24,221 bases of DNA from CAWCPR01 sp963797475 (GCA_963797475.1 CAWCPR010000005.1:1-24221), one strand, 5' to 3'. Shown: positions 9,272 to 19,157, numbered from the stretch's first letter. Translations and numbers: made by a program. Notes: generated from the letters alone by a model not told the origin.

Positions 9272-11419
9272 TCATGCTCTCCCAGCTAGAATTAATCTTC
9301 TTTATAAAATTTATCCGAAGCTTTTTCTGCCGTTCCTGGCTCCTCGCCATCTCCTTCAGCCGCGGCCACGCCACCACCAGCATGTTGTAGCCCAACGCAT
9401 CTTGCGCCCAGCCTTTGCGCTCGCAGATCGTGTACAGGCGGTAAGCCAGGTCGCGGGCAGTCTCACCCAACCCGCCCAAACGCGAGAGCAGCAGCGCCGC
9501 CCCCTGCTCGCCATGCGTATCCATCGCCCGGATCAGGTACTGCACCGCTTCCCAGGCCGTCGGGCGCTTATCCTGGGATGGATCCCAATCTTCATTTCAG
9601 CTCTGTCCGTGAGAGCAGGCGCACTTTGCCGGCACGCGCTACTAGCACCCCTGCTTCCCCCAGCCCACCCACGCTGGTGTTCTTGGCTTTGCTGAGCGTC
9701 TCTGCTACGCCGAAGGGCCCTTCGTTGAAGCCATACTGCTCATACCAGGCCAGCGCCCAGCGTGTGTCGGCATCATATTCGCCTTCCTGTTCGGCCAGGA
9801 ATTCATCCAACGCCTGGTTGATCAATGCTAGGGCAGTGCGCACACGCATGGGCGAGCCATCGGCTTCAAGCACCTGCTTGTAACGCGAAAAGACTGCCAT
9901 TCCTGGGCCGATAGCGGCCTGAGCTAAATCTACTGGTGCAATGTTCCCCAGCTGGAGTTTCCGCAAGGCTGATGGTAGCTCGCGTTTCAATTCAGCCCAA
10001 AAATCCCTTCTAGTAATCGTTGACGCACTATTTAATCTAGGGCGACAAACTAATAAAACAGATGAAGCCAAGGCATTTGTCCCTTGACTAACGCTTCTGG
10101 CACTTCGCTCAGTTCTCATAGGCCAAGTACCTGTGATTTGATAACTAGCACTAACTAAGCCTTCTAGCATCGTTTCCCATCCAGTTGATACTCGGTTATC
10201 ATCACCATCTTTCTCTTCAGTTTGCTTGAATGCATAGAAAATTGTTAGCGGAAACGATATGTTTGTTTGATGTCGAAGGTGATGAAAAACTTTCCGAAGC
10301 CCGTTTTCAAAGAATTCTTGTGCCTTTTTCTTGTCTCCATCGAATCTGAAAGGAGTTGCAATTAGTTCAGCACTTTTCGGAGTTAATAAAGTCGCAAACA
10401 ATTCTGGATATACCTTACCAATTGCACGTCTAAGCCATATATAAAAATAGTCAGACAAATCAGCATAACCAATATTGTCATAATATGGATGATCAGTGCA
10501 TATAATTGGACTATCAACATCTACTACCGCATCCATAGCGTTATTCTGCAAAGAAAATCCTGGCACTGAACCAGGTAATTGTTCGAGAACTTTGGATACC
10601 CATTCAACAGCCCCAAGCCAATTCCCTGAGGACTCGGAAAATGGATTTCCCTCAGCAAAATCCCATACCATGGGCAAAGCTTGCCTAGTAAATGTATGTC
10701 CTATAAATTCACCACTTGGTGTCCATGTCGCATTCCCGGACCAGAAATCCGCACTTCTACTTATTGCACATGCCAAGTAGGTAATTATGGAATCTGCGTA
10801 AGCTTCGGGTAGGAAATTTTCTCCGATTAACGCTCTAAAATTGGAATGATTAATTTTTGTAGAAATGTCATCAACAATCTTTACTCTAACTTCATTAATG
10901 AGATCACAAAAAGTGGATAACGCAACCAATTGGCGAGCTGTAAACAAATCACCATATGTTGTCATACCATAAAGCTGAATACGAAAACCAAGAGCCTGAT
11001 CTGGTAACTCAACTTCAGGCTTCCATTTCGGTTTCGCTTCAAATGCGATACTTTCTTGTTCTAAGATAGGGGGAAAATATGCACGATTTTTATTCCCCTC
11101 TGTAGCAATACTGATCAATTTAACACCTAAATTTCCTTTTTTCCCTTGGCCGCGAATGTAATCAAAAGGGACAGGTGTACCACATGCTATACAAATACCC
11201 CCTTGACGTGTTACCGTTCCCTCTGGCACGGGTCCTTTTCCGGTTTTTATATTGTAGATTATTTTTGGTGGAGATTCTTGATGCACAATCGGCTCGACCC
11301 ATACTAATTTTTCACCCTTTTTGGATAGTATCCATTTACTAGTCAATGGCATCTGAACACCACAAGCGGGGTTTGGGCATTTCACAGTCCTTACCCATAA
11401 CCAAGCAATTACCGTCAAT

Positions 11420-11427
11420 TCCTCCCC
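11420..11427. repeat. Left target-site duplication of the ISL3 element (TCCTCCCC)
   Basis: Identical to 12824-12831 on the other side of the element. One copy is the original target inside the methylase codons for GEE; the second was created on insertion. Confidence 0.9.
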
Positions 11428-12823
11428 GGCTCTCTGGGAATTACCGTGATTAAGCCACATCTGGGGTCTGCCAGGCAAACAGGCGAAAGCCTTCCAGATC
11501 AAGATAAATGCGCTGGAAAAGATGCTTCAGATTGTAAATGCCATAGCAACGACGTTTCAAGACTTTGAGCTTGTTGTTGAGCCCTTCCACGAAGCCACTG
11601 CTTGGCGCGATCGATAAAGTAATTGGTGATTTCTTCCCACCAATGTTCCAGGGTCAGCAAGAAGGTATCGAAGCACTTCAGCCCGCTTTGTCTCACCCGC
11701 TGCATCCAGGCCCGAATTTGGCGTTCCGCTACCGGCTTCGAAGGCGCATGCTCAAAGATGGTCGTCAGTTGCTCACGCAAGTGGTAGGCTCGTTTCAGTT
11801 GTGGAGCGTGTTGGAACAACTTTCTCAGGCACTCGGCGTTCTTCGGGTTTCAATTCATTGGGTTTCTTACGGAAAGCCCACATGCTGCCTTTCAGCAGGT
11901 GATATTCGGCAGGCCGGCAAGCTCTTTTTCAGTGCTGGAGTTCTTGTTGGCGCAGTTTGTCCGCCGCCTGGTGATAATGGCAGGTTACGTGAAAGCGATC
12001 CACCACAATCCGAGCCGTTTTCAACTTTGGGCTGCTCCGTGTAGCCTTCGTACATATCACAACACACCGTGTGGATGGTGGCACACAGGCGCAGCGGGAT
12101 CGAACGCAGAAAGGCAAGGATTGTATCTTTTTCTGGCGGTCCGGCAGAACCCCCAGGATCACCACCCGCTGGTTGTCCAATCGGGCACTCACGATCGTCA
12201 CAAAATCCCGATGGCCTTTCTTCAGCGCAATCTCATCCAACCCCAACACATCCAGTCGGGTATAAGCCGAGCCAATCCACACTGGTCTGTATCCGCCGCT
12301 CCAACACCCCCAGCACCGCATCATACGAAACCCCTTCCTTGATGTTCACATCTTCGACGGTCGATCCTACCAATTGCAACAGCAAATGCTCATCAAAGGT
12401 AAAGGTATGCAGGCTGCCCCCCTCCTGCCAGTCCAAATGTTGGGTGGTCGTGGGCTGCCCTTCGCACTCCAGGCATTGATAACGTCTCGGACGGTAACGC
12501 AAATACGTCGGACGTCCAAACACCGGCAGATGCCGCACGCTTACCCAGTCGTCATGTCCATGCGATTTTTTGATCCATCGCCCACAGCGCCGACATGTGG
12601 TCCCTGATTTCGTGCTTTCGATGGTAATGATCAATTCACCATCCGAGTTGATTTCGGTTTTGACAACCCGAACATCGGGAATATCCAGAGGTACCGTTAC
12701 TTGTGCCCGTGACATAAGCCTCTCCTGGAGTTGATTACCGCTATGTTTGCCGATAATTGTACTCCGAGTAGCTGTTGCACTACCCCCATATCTGGCGGGT
12801 ACCACGGAGATTCCCAATGAGCC
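11428..12823 (-). mobile_element. ISL3-family insertion sequence, 1396 bp, with perfect 8-bp target duplication
   Basis: The left end reads GGCTCTCTGGGAATTACCG on the plus strand and the right end reads GGCTCATTGGGAATCTCCG on the minus strand. These are imperfect inverted repeats that start with the GGCTC typical of ISL3 ends and continue with GTG and ATCTGGGG-like matches. The element is flanked by identical TCCTCCCC copies, the 8-base duplication length known for ISL3. It holds one transposase in the same orientation as the methylase it disrupts. Confidence 0.93.
11450..12715 (-). pseudogene. ISL3-family transposase, frameshifted
   Basis: The ATG at 12715 follows a GGAGAGG ribosome-binding site. 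The N-terminus has the ISL3 zinc-binding motif (CRRCGRW, then YQCLEC). The DDE domain begins with VLGLDEIALKKGHRDF, continues with IVVDRFHVTCHYHQAADKLR, and ends near the FVEGLNNKLK-type glutamate at about 11570. The last residues are YLDLEGFRLFAWQTPDVA. At about 422 codons it has the usual length. At least three frameshifts separate the pieces, although start and stop are in the same frame overall. A defective transposase inside a perfect target duplication is unexpected unless the indels are very recent or are sequence errors. Confidence 0.85.
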
Positions 12824-12831
12824 TCCTCCCC
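12824..12831. repeat. Right target-site duplication of the ISL3 element (TCCTCCCC)
   Basis: Exact copy of 11420-11427. The perfect match indicates a fairly recent insertion. Confidence 0.9.
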
Positions 12832-13575
12832 ATCTTTATAATGATGAATTCTTAGTTCCGGATACTTTAATAAAAGTTCCTTTGTGACTTTTACTTTCGG
12901 ATATAGCCAACCTATTAAGTTTTCAGCCTGGATTTTCATCCATTGACCATAATATCGTACATCTTCAGCAATGCCCCTAGTTCCGCTCCATTCTTTTTTC
13001 CAGAATACCTGTTGTTTTTTTTGCTTTTCCTCACCTTCGGATGGATGGATTGGTGGTATGCCCGCGAATTTCGGTGGGATTTCTATCATGGCTTTATTTA
13101 TCAGCACAGCTACTGGATTTAGATCGCTAGCATAAGCGCGTAGACCCAAACGCTGTGCTTCTAGGGGAATTGATCCACCACCCGCAAAAGGATCAAGTAA
13201 TGGTGGTGCATTTTCAATAAGAAACCGGTAGATTGCGGATTTGCCTACTGGGACATCCAAATTAAGATTACGGGCTATACTGCGTGCAATTTCCAAACGA
13301 GCATTTTCTAGAAGTTCTTCATTGTTAATATTTTTCCATTGAACAAGGTCCCCAATCAATTCGAATAGGCGTTCTCGTTCAATACTTGCCATCTCTTCCG
13401 ACATGTACTCGCCTGGATCATCAATAAGTGATGAAAATATAACAGCTCTCGCCGTAGCCAAAGGTTTTCGCGACCACCAAAGATGAAGGGTGCTAGGGTG
13501 ACCTTGCCGAATGGACTTCTCGCGGGCGGATCGGCGTTGATGGCGTCGAGTGGCAGGGCAACTTCGATCAGTTTT

Positions 13576-16500
13576 TTACGGTATGTCATCATAGAAATGC
13601 TCTTTCTGCTGTTTTTCTTTTTGTAGCCGCTGGTAGGCGTTATTTACCAGCTTCATCATCTCGTTGGCTTTATCTTTGCTGCCTTTGAAAGTATCCGGAT
13701 GGACTTCCCGGGCGATAATTCTATAGATCCGCTGGATCATGTTCAGGCTTGCCTCTGGCAATATTTCGAGAATTTGTTGTGGCGTCATCGTAGCCTGGAT
13801 ATTCCAATCCTTTGGCCTCGATTTCCCGTAGATATCAAAATATGCCTGATTGAGCTCCACCGCGCTTACTTGCGGAAGCTCCTTGGTGATCTCCGCACTG
13901 CGCACCTCGTATGCCTTGTTCAGGACCGGATCGTGAACCAAGTGCTGCAGGCGCAATATCTGGTACGGATCGAATTCTTTCCTGCCTTCCGCTGGTGCAG
14001 GCGCCTCCGTTCCTATCCCGTGTGATTGCTTGACATGCTCGTTTTCCTTATATTCATGTTCGAAATAGGCTTTTTTCGAGCTTTGATAGGCAAACGGCTC
14101 GGATGGTATTTTGAATGGTGCACCCAACGCCCAACCGATCAGCGACCGTGCAGCCATCTTGCTCAACGCTTCATTGCGGATATCACAACTGCTGATCTGC
14201 GTACAGTGTGGGCAGCCTTCCAGCGTGCTGCAGGTACAACCCGAGAGTGTGTTCTCACTGGCTTGCAGCAGCTGGGTGATCTGATCGTATATCTTATCGG
14301 CTGCTCCTGAACTCCCTGGTAGTTATCGTACCAGAAAATGGTCGGCGCGCCGGTTTGAGGATGGCCGAGCATCGTGTGTCCGGCCACGTCAGAAGAGTCG
14401 CCTAGAGCTATAGACGGATAGCGCATCTGCACGGTATGCTCGATGGTATGCATGGCTGGAAAGAGCACGCTCGTCTGGCATTTGCGGCAGATGTGCTTGA
14501 GATCGTCTGTAACTGGATAGCCCGTCAATCTTTGATAGATCTCTAATGAGCGGCTTTCGGGCAGCTTTTCTCGCAACGAATAAATCAGGCATTGGCCGTA
14601 CACACCTGGATAAAGCACGGTTTCTTTTTCGTGACTTCTGCGCCCTCGTAGGACCTTGCCCCCTTCTTCGTAATAATTCTCGATCAGCATTGACTCTTGC
14701 GGAGAAAAATTCAGCCTTCTGGTGAAATTCTGGACTTTGATGGTATTGTGCAGAAATGTCTTTACCCGGTTTAACTCTTTCCAGGCAATTTACATGGCGA
14801 GGTACGCCTCCAGGCGGCTTTCTAGCTCTGCCGGAACAGTCATCCAGCAAGCTACCGTCTTCAAGGTTATCGAAAAGCCATTCTCATGTGGCTCCTCAAA
14901 ATCATGTCGTTCTAGTTTGGAATGATCGAAAAATTTAGTGGTATGTCGCCTGCATTGTGGACATGCGATTGTCCCCTCGTCAAATACCTTCTTGCACCTC
15001 CGGCAGCGCCGCCTGGGGATTAGGGTGTAGGTGTAATAACCGGTGAAGCTCCGGGTTACCGGACCTCTCCCAGGTACAGCTCTATCCCATTCGCAAGCTT
15101 CTTCCGCTCATTTGGTTCACCAAGAATGTCGATCGTCGTATCTTCGTCAACAAAGGTGCGCTCGAGAGTTGTTTCAGATATTTGTTTTGTCCCCACAACT
15201 TTGCGTCGATCTGTCAAAGGAAATTACCCGATATAGGCTTCCATCCATACTTTCATATAAAGCACCTGGATGGCAATCTCGGTATGCGTACTGTTGGTCT
15301 AGCACGGTGATTTGTCGATCGCAATCTCCTTTTCGATTTGCATCCAGGCAAGCTGAGCTGAAGTCACAGGCAACGCCGTCTTCACGACAGATGGTGTAGG
15401 GGCGCTGCTGCTGAGACCTGATCCCAACAATGGCATACGGATCCTCGATATTCTTGTAGTTGCGGTGGGTGCCATAATAAAGTTTACCGTTCCGTTTCAT
15501 TACCCCGTCGGAGATCGCCTGCTCGGACGTGCTGATCGCATTAGGGCCGAAAATCCCCAATTCATCCTGGCTAACTCCCCCGAGGCTATATGCCGCCGCA
15601 TTGATATGTTTCCTGGTGATATATGGATTGGCAGGATCCACCACAAACACCTCAGGTGGTTGGGTCAGCAACAATCCCGGGTGGTTTCGATAATATTGGT
15701 CGATCGAGCTAACAGGTTGTGGAACGAATAAGACCAGGCCTTCCAGATTGCGTCCGACGCGCCCCGCCATCTGGCGCATACGCATCACCCAAAACGGGAA
15801 ACCGGCGATCACGCAGGCATCCAGTCTTCCAATATCAATACCGGCCTCCAAAGCGTTGGTTGAGACCACCCCGACCAGGCTGCCAGATTTCAGCCCTTGA
15901 TAAATCTCCCGTTTTTCAGTCACGCTTAGATCTGCTGATACGTATTTGCGCACCTTCGATAATAAATCTGGACGCCTGGTTTTCAGGTTCTCCTGGACGA
16001 TCTGATAAGCCTTATTGACATCGCGGATCGACTTGGCAAACAGGATGGTGTTCAGCGGAGAAGGCTTACCAGCCCTCATTGCGGCTGCTGAGCAGCTCTA
16101 CCATTGCCATCGCCGCGGAAGTCAGGTAGCTATCATACCCGCCCCCGTCTTGATGGGAGTGGGATTGATTATGGCCCAATGTTTGAAAGCCTGTTGTGAG
16201 CCGTCATCACCCTCACTCAATAGGTCAAAGCTGGCCTCGGGCAATGCTGTCAGGCGAGTGGCCAGGTCCATTGGATTGCTGACCGTTGCGGAGCTTAAGA
16301 TAAACTGTGGCTCAGCACCCAGCCGGCGCACAGTCAGCAGCGATCGTCTGATTAATCCGGCCATGTGCATGCCCAAGATGCCCCGATAGGTATGGACTTC
16401 GTCTATCACCACATATCGCAACCCAGAGAGGAAATCTTGCCAGAGCTGCATCTCATTCAAAACTGTACCTAACATTTCCGGATTAGTCGCCAAAATATTG

Positions 16501-17661
16501 GGGCTGTTTTGCGCGATTTCGTGCCTCCTCGCTACGCCAAGCCCTCCCCTTAAGACTTCAGCTGTTAAGTCGTTCCTGCGCCCTGCCAGCGCGGTACTTA
16601 GCTGGTCGATCTTTCTTTTTGATCGAGCATCAGCTGGTTAAGGGGAAATAGATAGAGGGCATGGGCGTTCGGATCAGAGGCACAAAAATGCTCAAAAATG
16701 GCGGGGTTATAGCATAGGGTCTTGCCGCTGGCGGTTTGGGTTACGACGACCAGATCTGCCGGCTCTTATTGAGTTTAAGGCGCGTGCCTGGTGAATGTAA
16801 AATTGTTTGAAGCCGTTATCTATCGAGTGAAGGGCGTGGTCAACAACTGCAATAAGCGGCACCTGCGGTTGGCCAAATCGTGCGGCTTGTTCTGGTCGCA
16901 TCTGATACCATTCGATAAAATCATCATTCAGGTGCTCGGCCAGAAAAGCCATGATTTCATAACGGTGGTTTTCCTTTTGCCTCTCACGCAAATAAGCTGG
17001 ATCGATACCAAACCAATCTGCTTCAACTTTGTCTTTCTCTGTCCTGGGTTCTGCAGAGCGCGGCCCTCTTTCCATAAGTCCTTCTTGGACTCTTCTTCAA
17101 CGCCCTGGCGAGGTGGGGATTTGGGTTGTTCTGGGGGTGGTGGGGGTTGGGGCTTGGCTTGTTCGGCAACCCGGCTTGGCTCGCGACTTGAAACCTTCGG
17201 TTCCTTTATCGGCTGACTGATGAGAAGTGCATAATATGGATTGCCATCCTTATCGACGGTTACCTAACTCAAATTTTCGCCCGATAAACACATTCTGCCA
17301 GCTCGGCTCATGCAGCGGCAGCCGGATACGGATTTGTTTTCCGTCCTTTGTTGCAACGGTGATAATCCACTCGAGTAGGTTCAAAGTTTTTTACCGTGAC
17401 AATATACGTACCGGCAGTTATCGGGGATTGAGTCTCTTTTGGTTTTTTGGGACTGCTGAGATCCATGCTTGCCCATTCGACTTTACCGTCTCTCTCGGAG
17501 ATCGATAATCGACAGCCAGGATTGAGCAGCCTTTGTCGTTCCGGCTTAATAAGACTATGGTAGATCCGTAGGATTTTCCCTTCGTCAAGCCGTACTTCAT
17601 AATACGGGAGCTTAGTACGGATAACTTTTATGACTGAACCAAATTTGATCTTCGATGCCAC
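13576..17661 (-). pseudogene. MrfA/DUF1998-type DEAD-box helicase with N-terminal tandem beta repeats and C-terminal J domain, frameshifted
   Basis: It starts at GTG 17661 with AAAGGGAAG upstream. Parts in order: two beta-rich repeats of about 60 residues (GSVIKVIRTKLPYYEVRL and, further on, EWIITVATKDGKQIRIRL), a Pro-rich linker (QPPPPPEQPKSPP), and a RecA-like core. The core has TASGKT (16718-16735), ILATNPEML, VIDEVHTYRG and ILSSATVSNP. The second core domain has STNALEAGIDIG and RQMAGRVGR. Then come an MrfA-like zinc region (CRRC, then CPQC), DUF1998 (MHTIEHTVQMR, then TIFWYDNYQG, with a CTC/CPHC cluster), and a J domain with HPD at 13693-13701. Reconstructed length is about 1360 residues. 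About eleven frame changes occur; several are homopolymer slips, for example at 16620 (one A missing) and 14306 (one G missing). It is predicted to be a 3'-5' DNA helicase. The stop overlaps the methylase start by 17 bases, which suggests coupling. Confidence 0.8.
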
Positions 17662-17856
17662 AAAATCTTCCCTTTCGTAATGTATATACCCAGTGTTTCA
17701 GCCTAGATCAAACTAATGTGTACTATTATCATTGTTGTCAAAATCGCTCATCGTTAGACACACATCGGATTAAGATCCTCACAGAGACCCTCGGGAATAT
17801 ATTGAAAATTCTCCCGGCATTAATGGCTCCTCGTTTGAAATAGTAGTGCATTTTTT
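17662..17856. other. Intergenic gap between the NYN gene and the large helicase
   Basis: About 195 bases with many stops in all frames. Apart from the AAAGGGAAG ribosome-binding site at its left end I see no gene, strong hairpin or repeat. Confidence 0.6.
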
Positions 17857-18479
17857 TCACCATTTTGGGGGTTTATGAAAGGTACCCGTTAAATGGGTCA
17901 GGGTGGTTGGGAATTGCGAGGCAGCCAAAACACCTTTACGGATGGGCTTGACGAAATGTCGCGTAATTGCGTAATTCATGACTGGGGGTGCCAGGTTGCG
18001 GGTTTAGCACACCAACTACTCGATTTAATCCCTTTTTCACAATCTTGATCGGCTCGACCAGGTCGGATCATTTGTAATCAAAATGGCGACATCGTACAAA
18101 CCTTTGTAGCCGTCATTGATCCAGGTCCGCGGCGATATTAACATCCGAGCCTTTTTCTTCTGTTTTCATCACACGTGTGTATTGAACTTTTCCTGTCAGG
18201 CTGCTGACCAGGGGCATGTTCACCTCGTCTCCAGAAAATGCCCGTAGATAATTTCCAGGTTGGGAATGGTTTTCAAAGCCCGCAGAAACATTTGTTGCCG
18301 ATTTGGCTGGTCGGGATCTCCGGGGCGGGCGGTACCAGGGCCGTAAAGTCCTTAATCTTAAGATATTATTCTTGGGAAGTAACTGCTGGCACAAGCCCAG
18401 GATATTCAACCATTTAACGGGGTCCTTTGACTGCGCCGTAATACAAATTGAATCCATCCACGTAGACAAATGTGTTCAC
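17857..18479 (-). pseudogene. NYN-domain (PIN-like, LabA/DUF88 type) predicted RNase, frameshifted
   Basis: Pieces in three frames line up as one protein of about 207 residues. It starts with GTG 18479, preceded by AAGGGG (TFVYVDGFNLYYGAVKG), then KWLNILGLCQQLLPKNNI, ARPGDPDQPNRQQMFLRAL, IPNLEIIYGHFLE, MKTEEKGSDVNIAADL, DGYKGLYDVAILITND, DLVEPIKIVKKGLNRVVG, and finally HFVKPIRKGVLAASQFP before the TGA at 17857. The acidic residues of the NYN fold (VDGFN, KGSDVN, TNDSDL) are visible, although a frameshift cuts the last motif. NYN proteins are metal-dependent nucleases, probably acting on RNA; this one has no proven link to the defence genes. The reconstruction requires about five indels, so only fragments appear as open frames. 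Confidence 0.75.
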
Positions 18480-18521
18480 TTTTCCCCTTGCGTTTTTGAC
18501 GGAAAATAATTGGAATGAATT

Positions 18522-18551
18522 AAAAAAGCAGAGGTGGTCTTTAACCGCCTC
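18522..18551 (-). terminator. Rho-independent terminator after the zinc-ribbon gene
   Basis: On the minus strand the stem GAGGCGGT pairs with ACCACCTC (7 pairs plus one G-T wobble) around the loop TAAAG. It is followed by TGCTTTTTT. It lies downstream of the gene ending at 18798 and upstream of the NYN gene, so the SNF2/zinc-ribbon unit and the NYN gene are probably separate transcripts. Confidence 0.8.
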
Positions 18552-18692
18552 GCGCCCTGCCCCCGAAGGAACAGGGGGGATGTACTAGAGTTATAGCATA
18601 AACAGACGTCAATGTCAAACGGAATTTGCAGGATTGAAAACACATTGCTGAAGTCGCTATGACTTTCATTTGCAGGAGAAAGAATAAGGCTG

Positions 18693-18706
18693 CCCCTCGC
18701 GAGGGG
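18693..18706. repeat. Perfect 14-bp palindrome CCCCTCGCGAGGGG
   Basis: Fully self-complementary, followed on the plus strand by ATTTCTT and flanked by near-complementary TGCAGGAGAAAG and TTTCTTGCA. It could be a bidirectional terminator, a protein-binding site or a decayed palindromic repeat. Its arms resemble the GAGGGG arms of the repeats inside the SNF2 gene. Confidence 0.5.
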
Positions 18707-18797
18707 ATTTCTTGCAGAAGTACTCTGTCAATCGCAGAGAACCTAAACCGACTGGGATGAGTTTTCTACGGTAAATCATATCTGAAAACAAGATCGT

Positions 18798-19157
18798 TTA
18801 TTCAAACTCTAAATTGGGGTTTAGAGGATGGTTGTTCCAATGGTTCAACAAATCTATTACATCAGGAAGGTCGACAGCCTCGATCTTCATCCTAAAGTTC
18901 GGCACTCCTGGAATACCTAGATACACTTCACTATTTGCTATCCATACCATGAGTCCACCTGCTTTGTAGGCCGCATCGGGATCTGTGGGACTTCCGCACA
19001 CAGGGCAAAGATCCACTAGCGCCTGTAATTCGGCTCCCACCCAGTTGCATGAAGAACACTGTTGGAAATACCCGCCCCGCCGGTTTTTCATAAAATCTTC
19101 CCAATTTATAAGTAATGTTTTCATTTTGGTCATGAAGCTATCCAGACATATTCTCAA
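18798..19157 (-). CDS. Small zinc-ribbon protein of unknown function
   Basis: Intact frame of up to 119 residues. Four cysteines form a zinc ribbon: CSSC at 34-37 and CPVC at 51-54. A hydrophobic strand-rich part follows (GGLMVWIANSEVYLGIPG), then an acidic end (VIDLLNHWNNHPLNP). I recognise no family. The TTG at 19157 overlaps the stop of the upstream gene (TTGA), which would allow coupling; ATG at 19133 or 19124 is an equally likely start because no strong ribosome-binding site is visible. There is no signal peptide. It precedes the terminator at 18522-18551. Confidence 0.65.
   Translation of the reverse strand: MRICLDSFMTKMKTLLINWEDFMKNRRGGYFQQCSSCNWVGAELQALVDLCPVCGSPTDPDAAYKAGGLMVWIANSEVYLGIPGVPNFRMKIEAVDLPDVIDLLNHWNNHPLNPNLEFE

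Larger units (their letters stand above)
9264..13592 (-). pseudogene. DUF1156 / COG1743 adenine-specific DNA methylase, copy 2, interrupted by an ISL3 element
   Basis: It starts at ATG 13592 (KKLIEVALPLDAIN) and keeps motif I DPFAGGGSIPLEAQ and the zinc ribbon (CPNPAC, then CIAC). At the motif IV position it has CTDHPYYD, so the second residue of DPPY is His (10483-10494). An ISL3 element (11428-12823) splits the gene; removing the element plus one 8-base repeat (1404 bases) restores an uninterrupted frame through KDGEELTVIAWLW. Two other breaks remain. One is a missing base near 13545, where the expected text is AINAASAREKSIRQ. The other is an extra A near 9596, where CTGAATGAAGATTGG would read LNEDWDP. 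It is clearly paralogous to copy 1 over its whole length. The start overlaps the upstream helicase stop by 17 bases. Most of the gene is AT-rich, while both ends are GC-rich. Confidence 0.85.
18480..18797. other. Non-coding stretch with a terminator and palindromes
   Basis: About 318 bases without a convincing gene. It holds the terminator at 18522-18551, a weak C-run/G-run inverted repeat near 18555-18580 and the perfect palindrome at 18693-18706. It separates the zinc-ribbon gene from the NYN gene and may contain the NYN promoter, but I see no good -35/-10 pair. Confidence 0.6.

Noticed and set aside
13521..13546. DPP in the first codons of methylase copy 2 (INADPPARS) as a possible catalytic motif
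   Set aside because: It arises from the frameshift near 13545; the corrected text is AINAASAREKSIRQ, the normal DUF1156 start.
13576..14166. A separate DnaJ-like gene starting at 14166
   Set aside because: The same frame continues upstream through the DUF1998 cysteine cluster to about 14306, so the J domain is better read as the helicase C-terminus.
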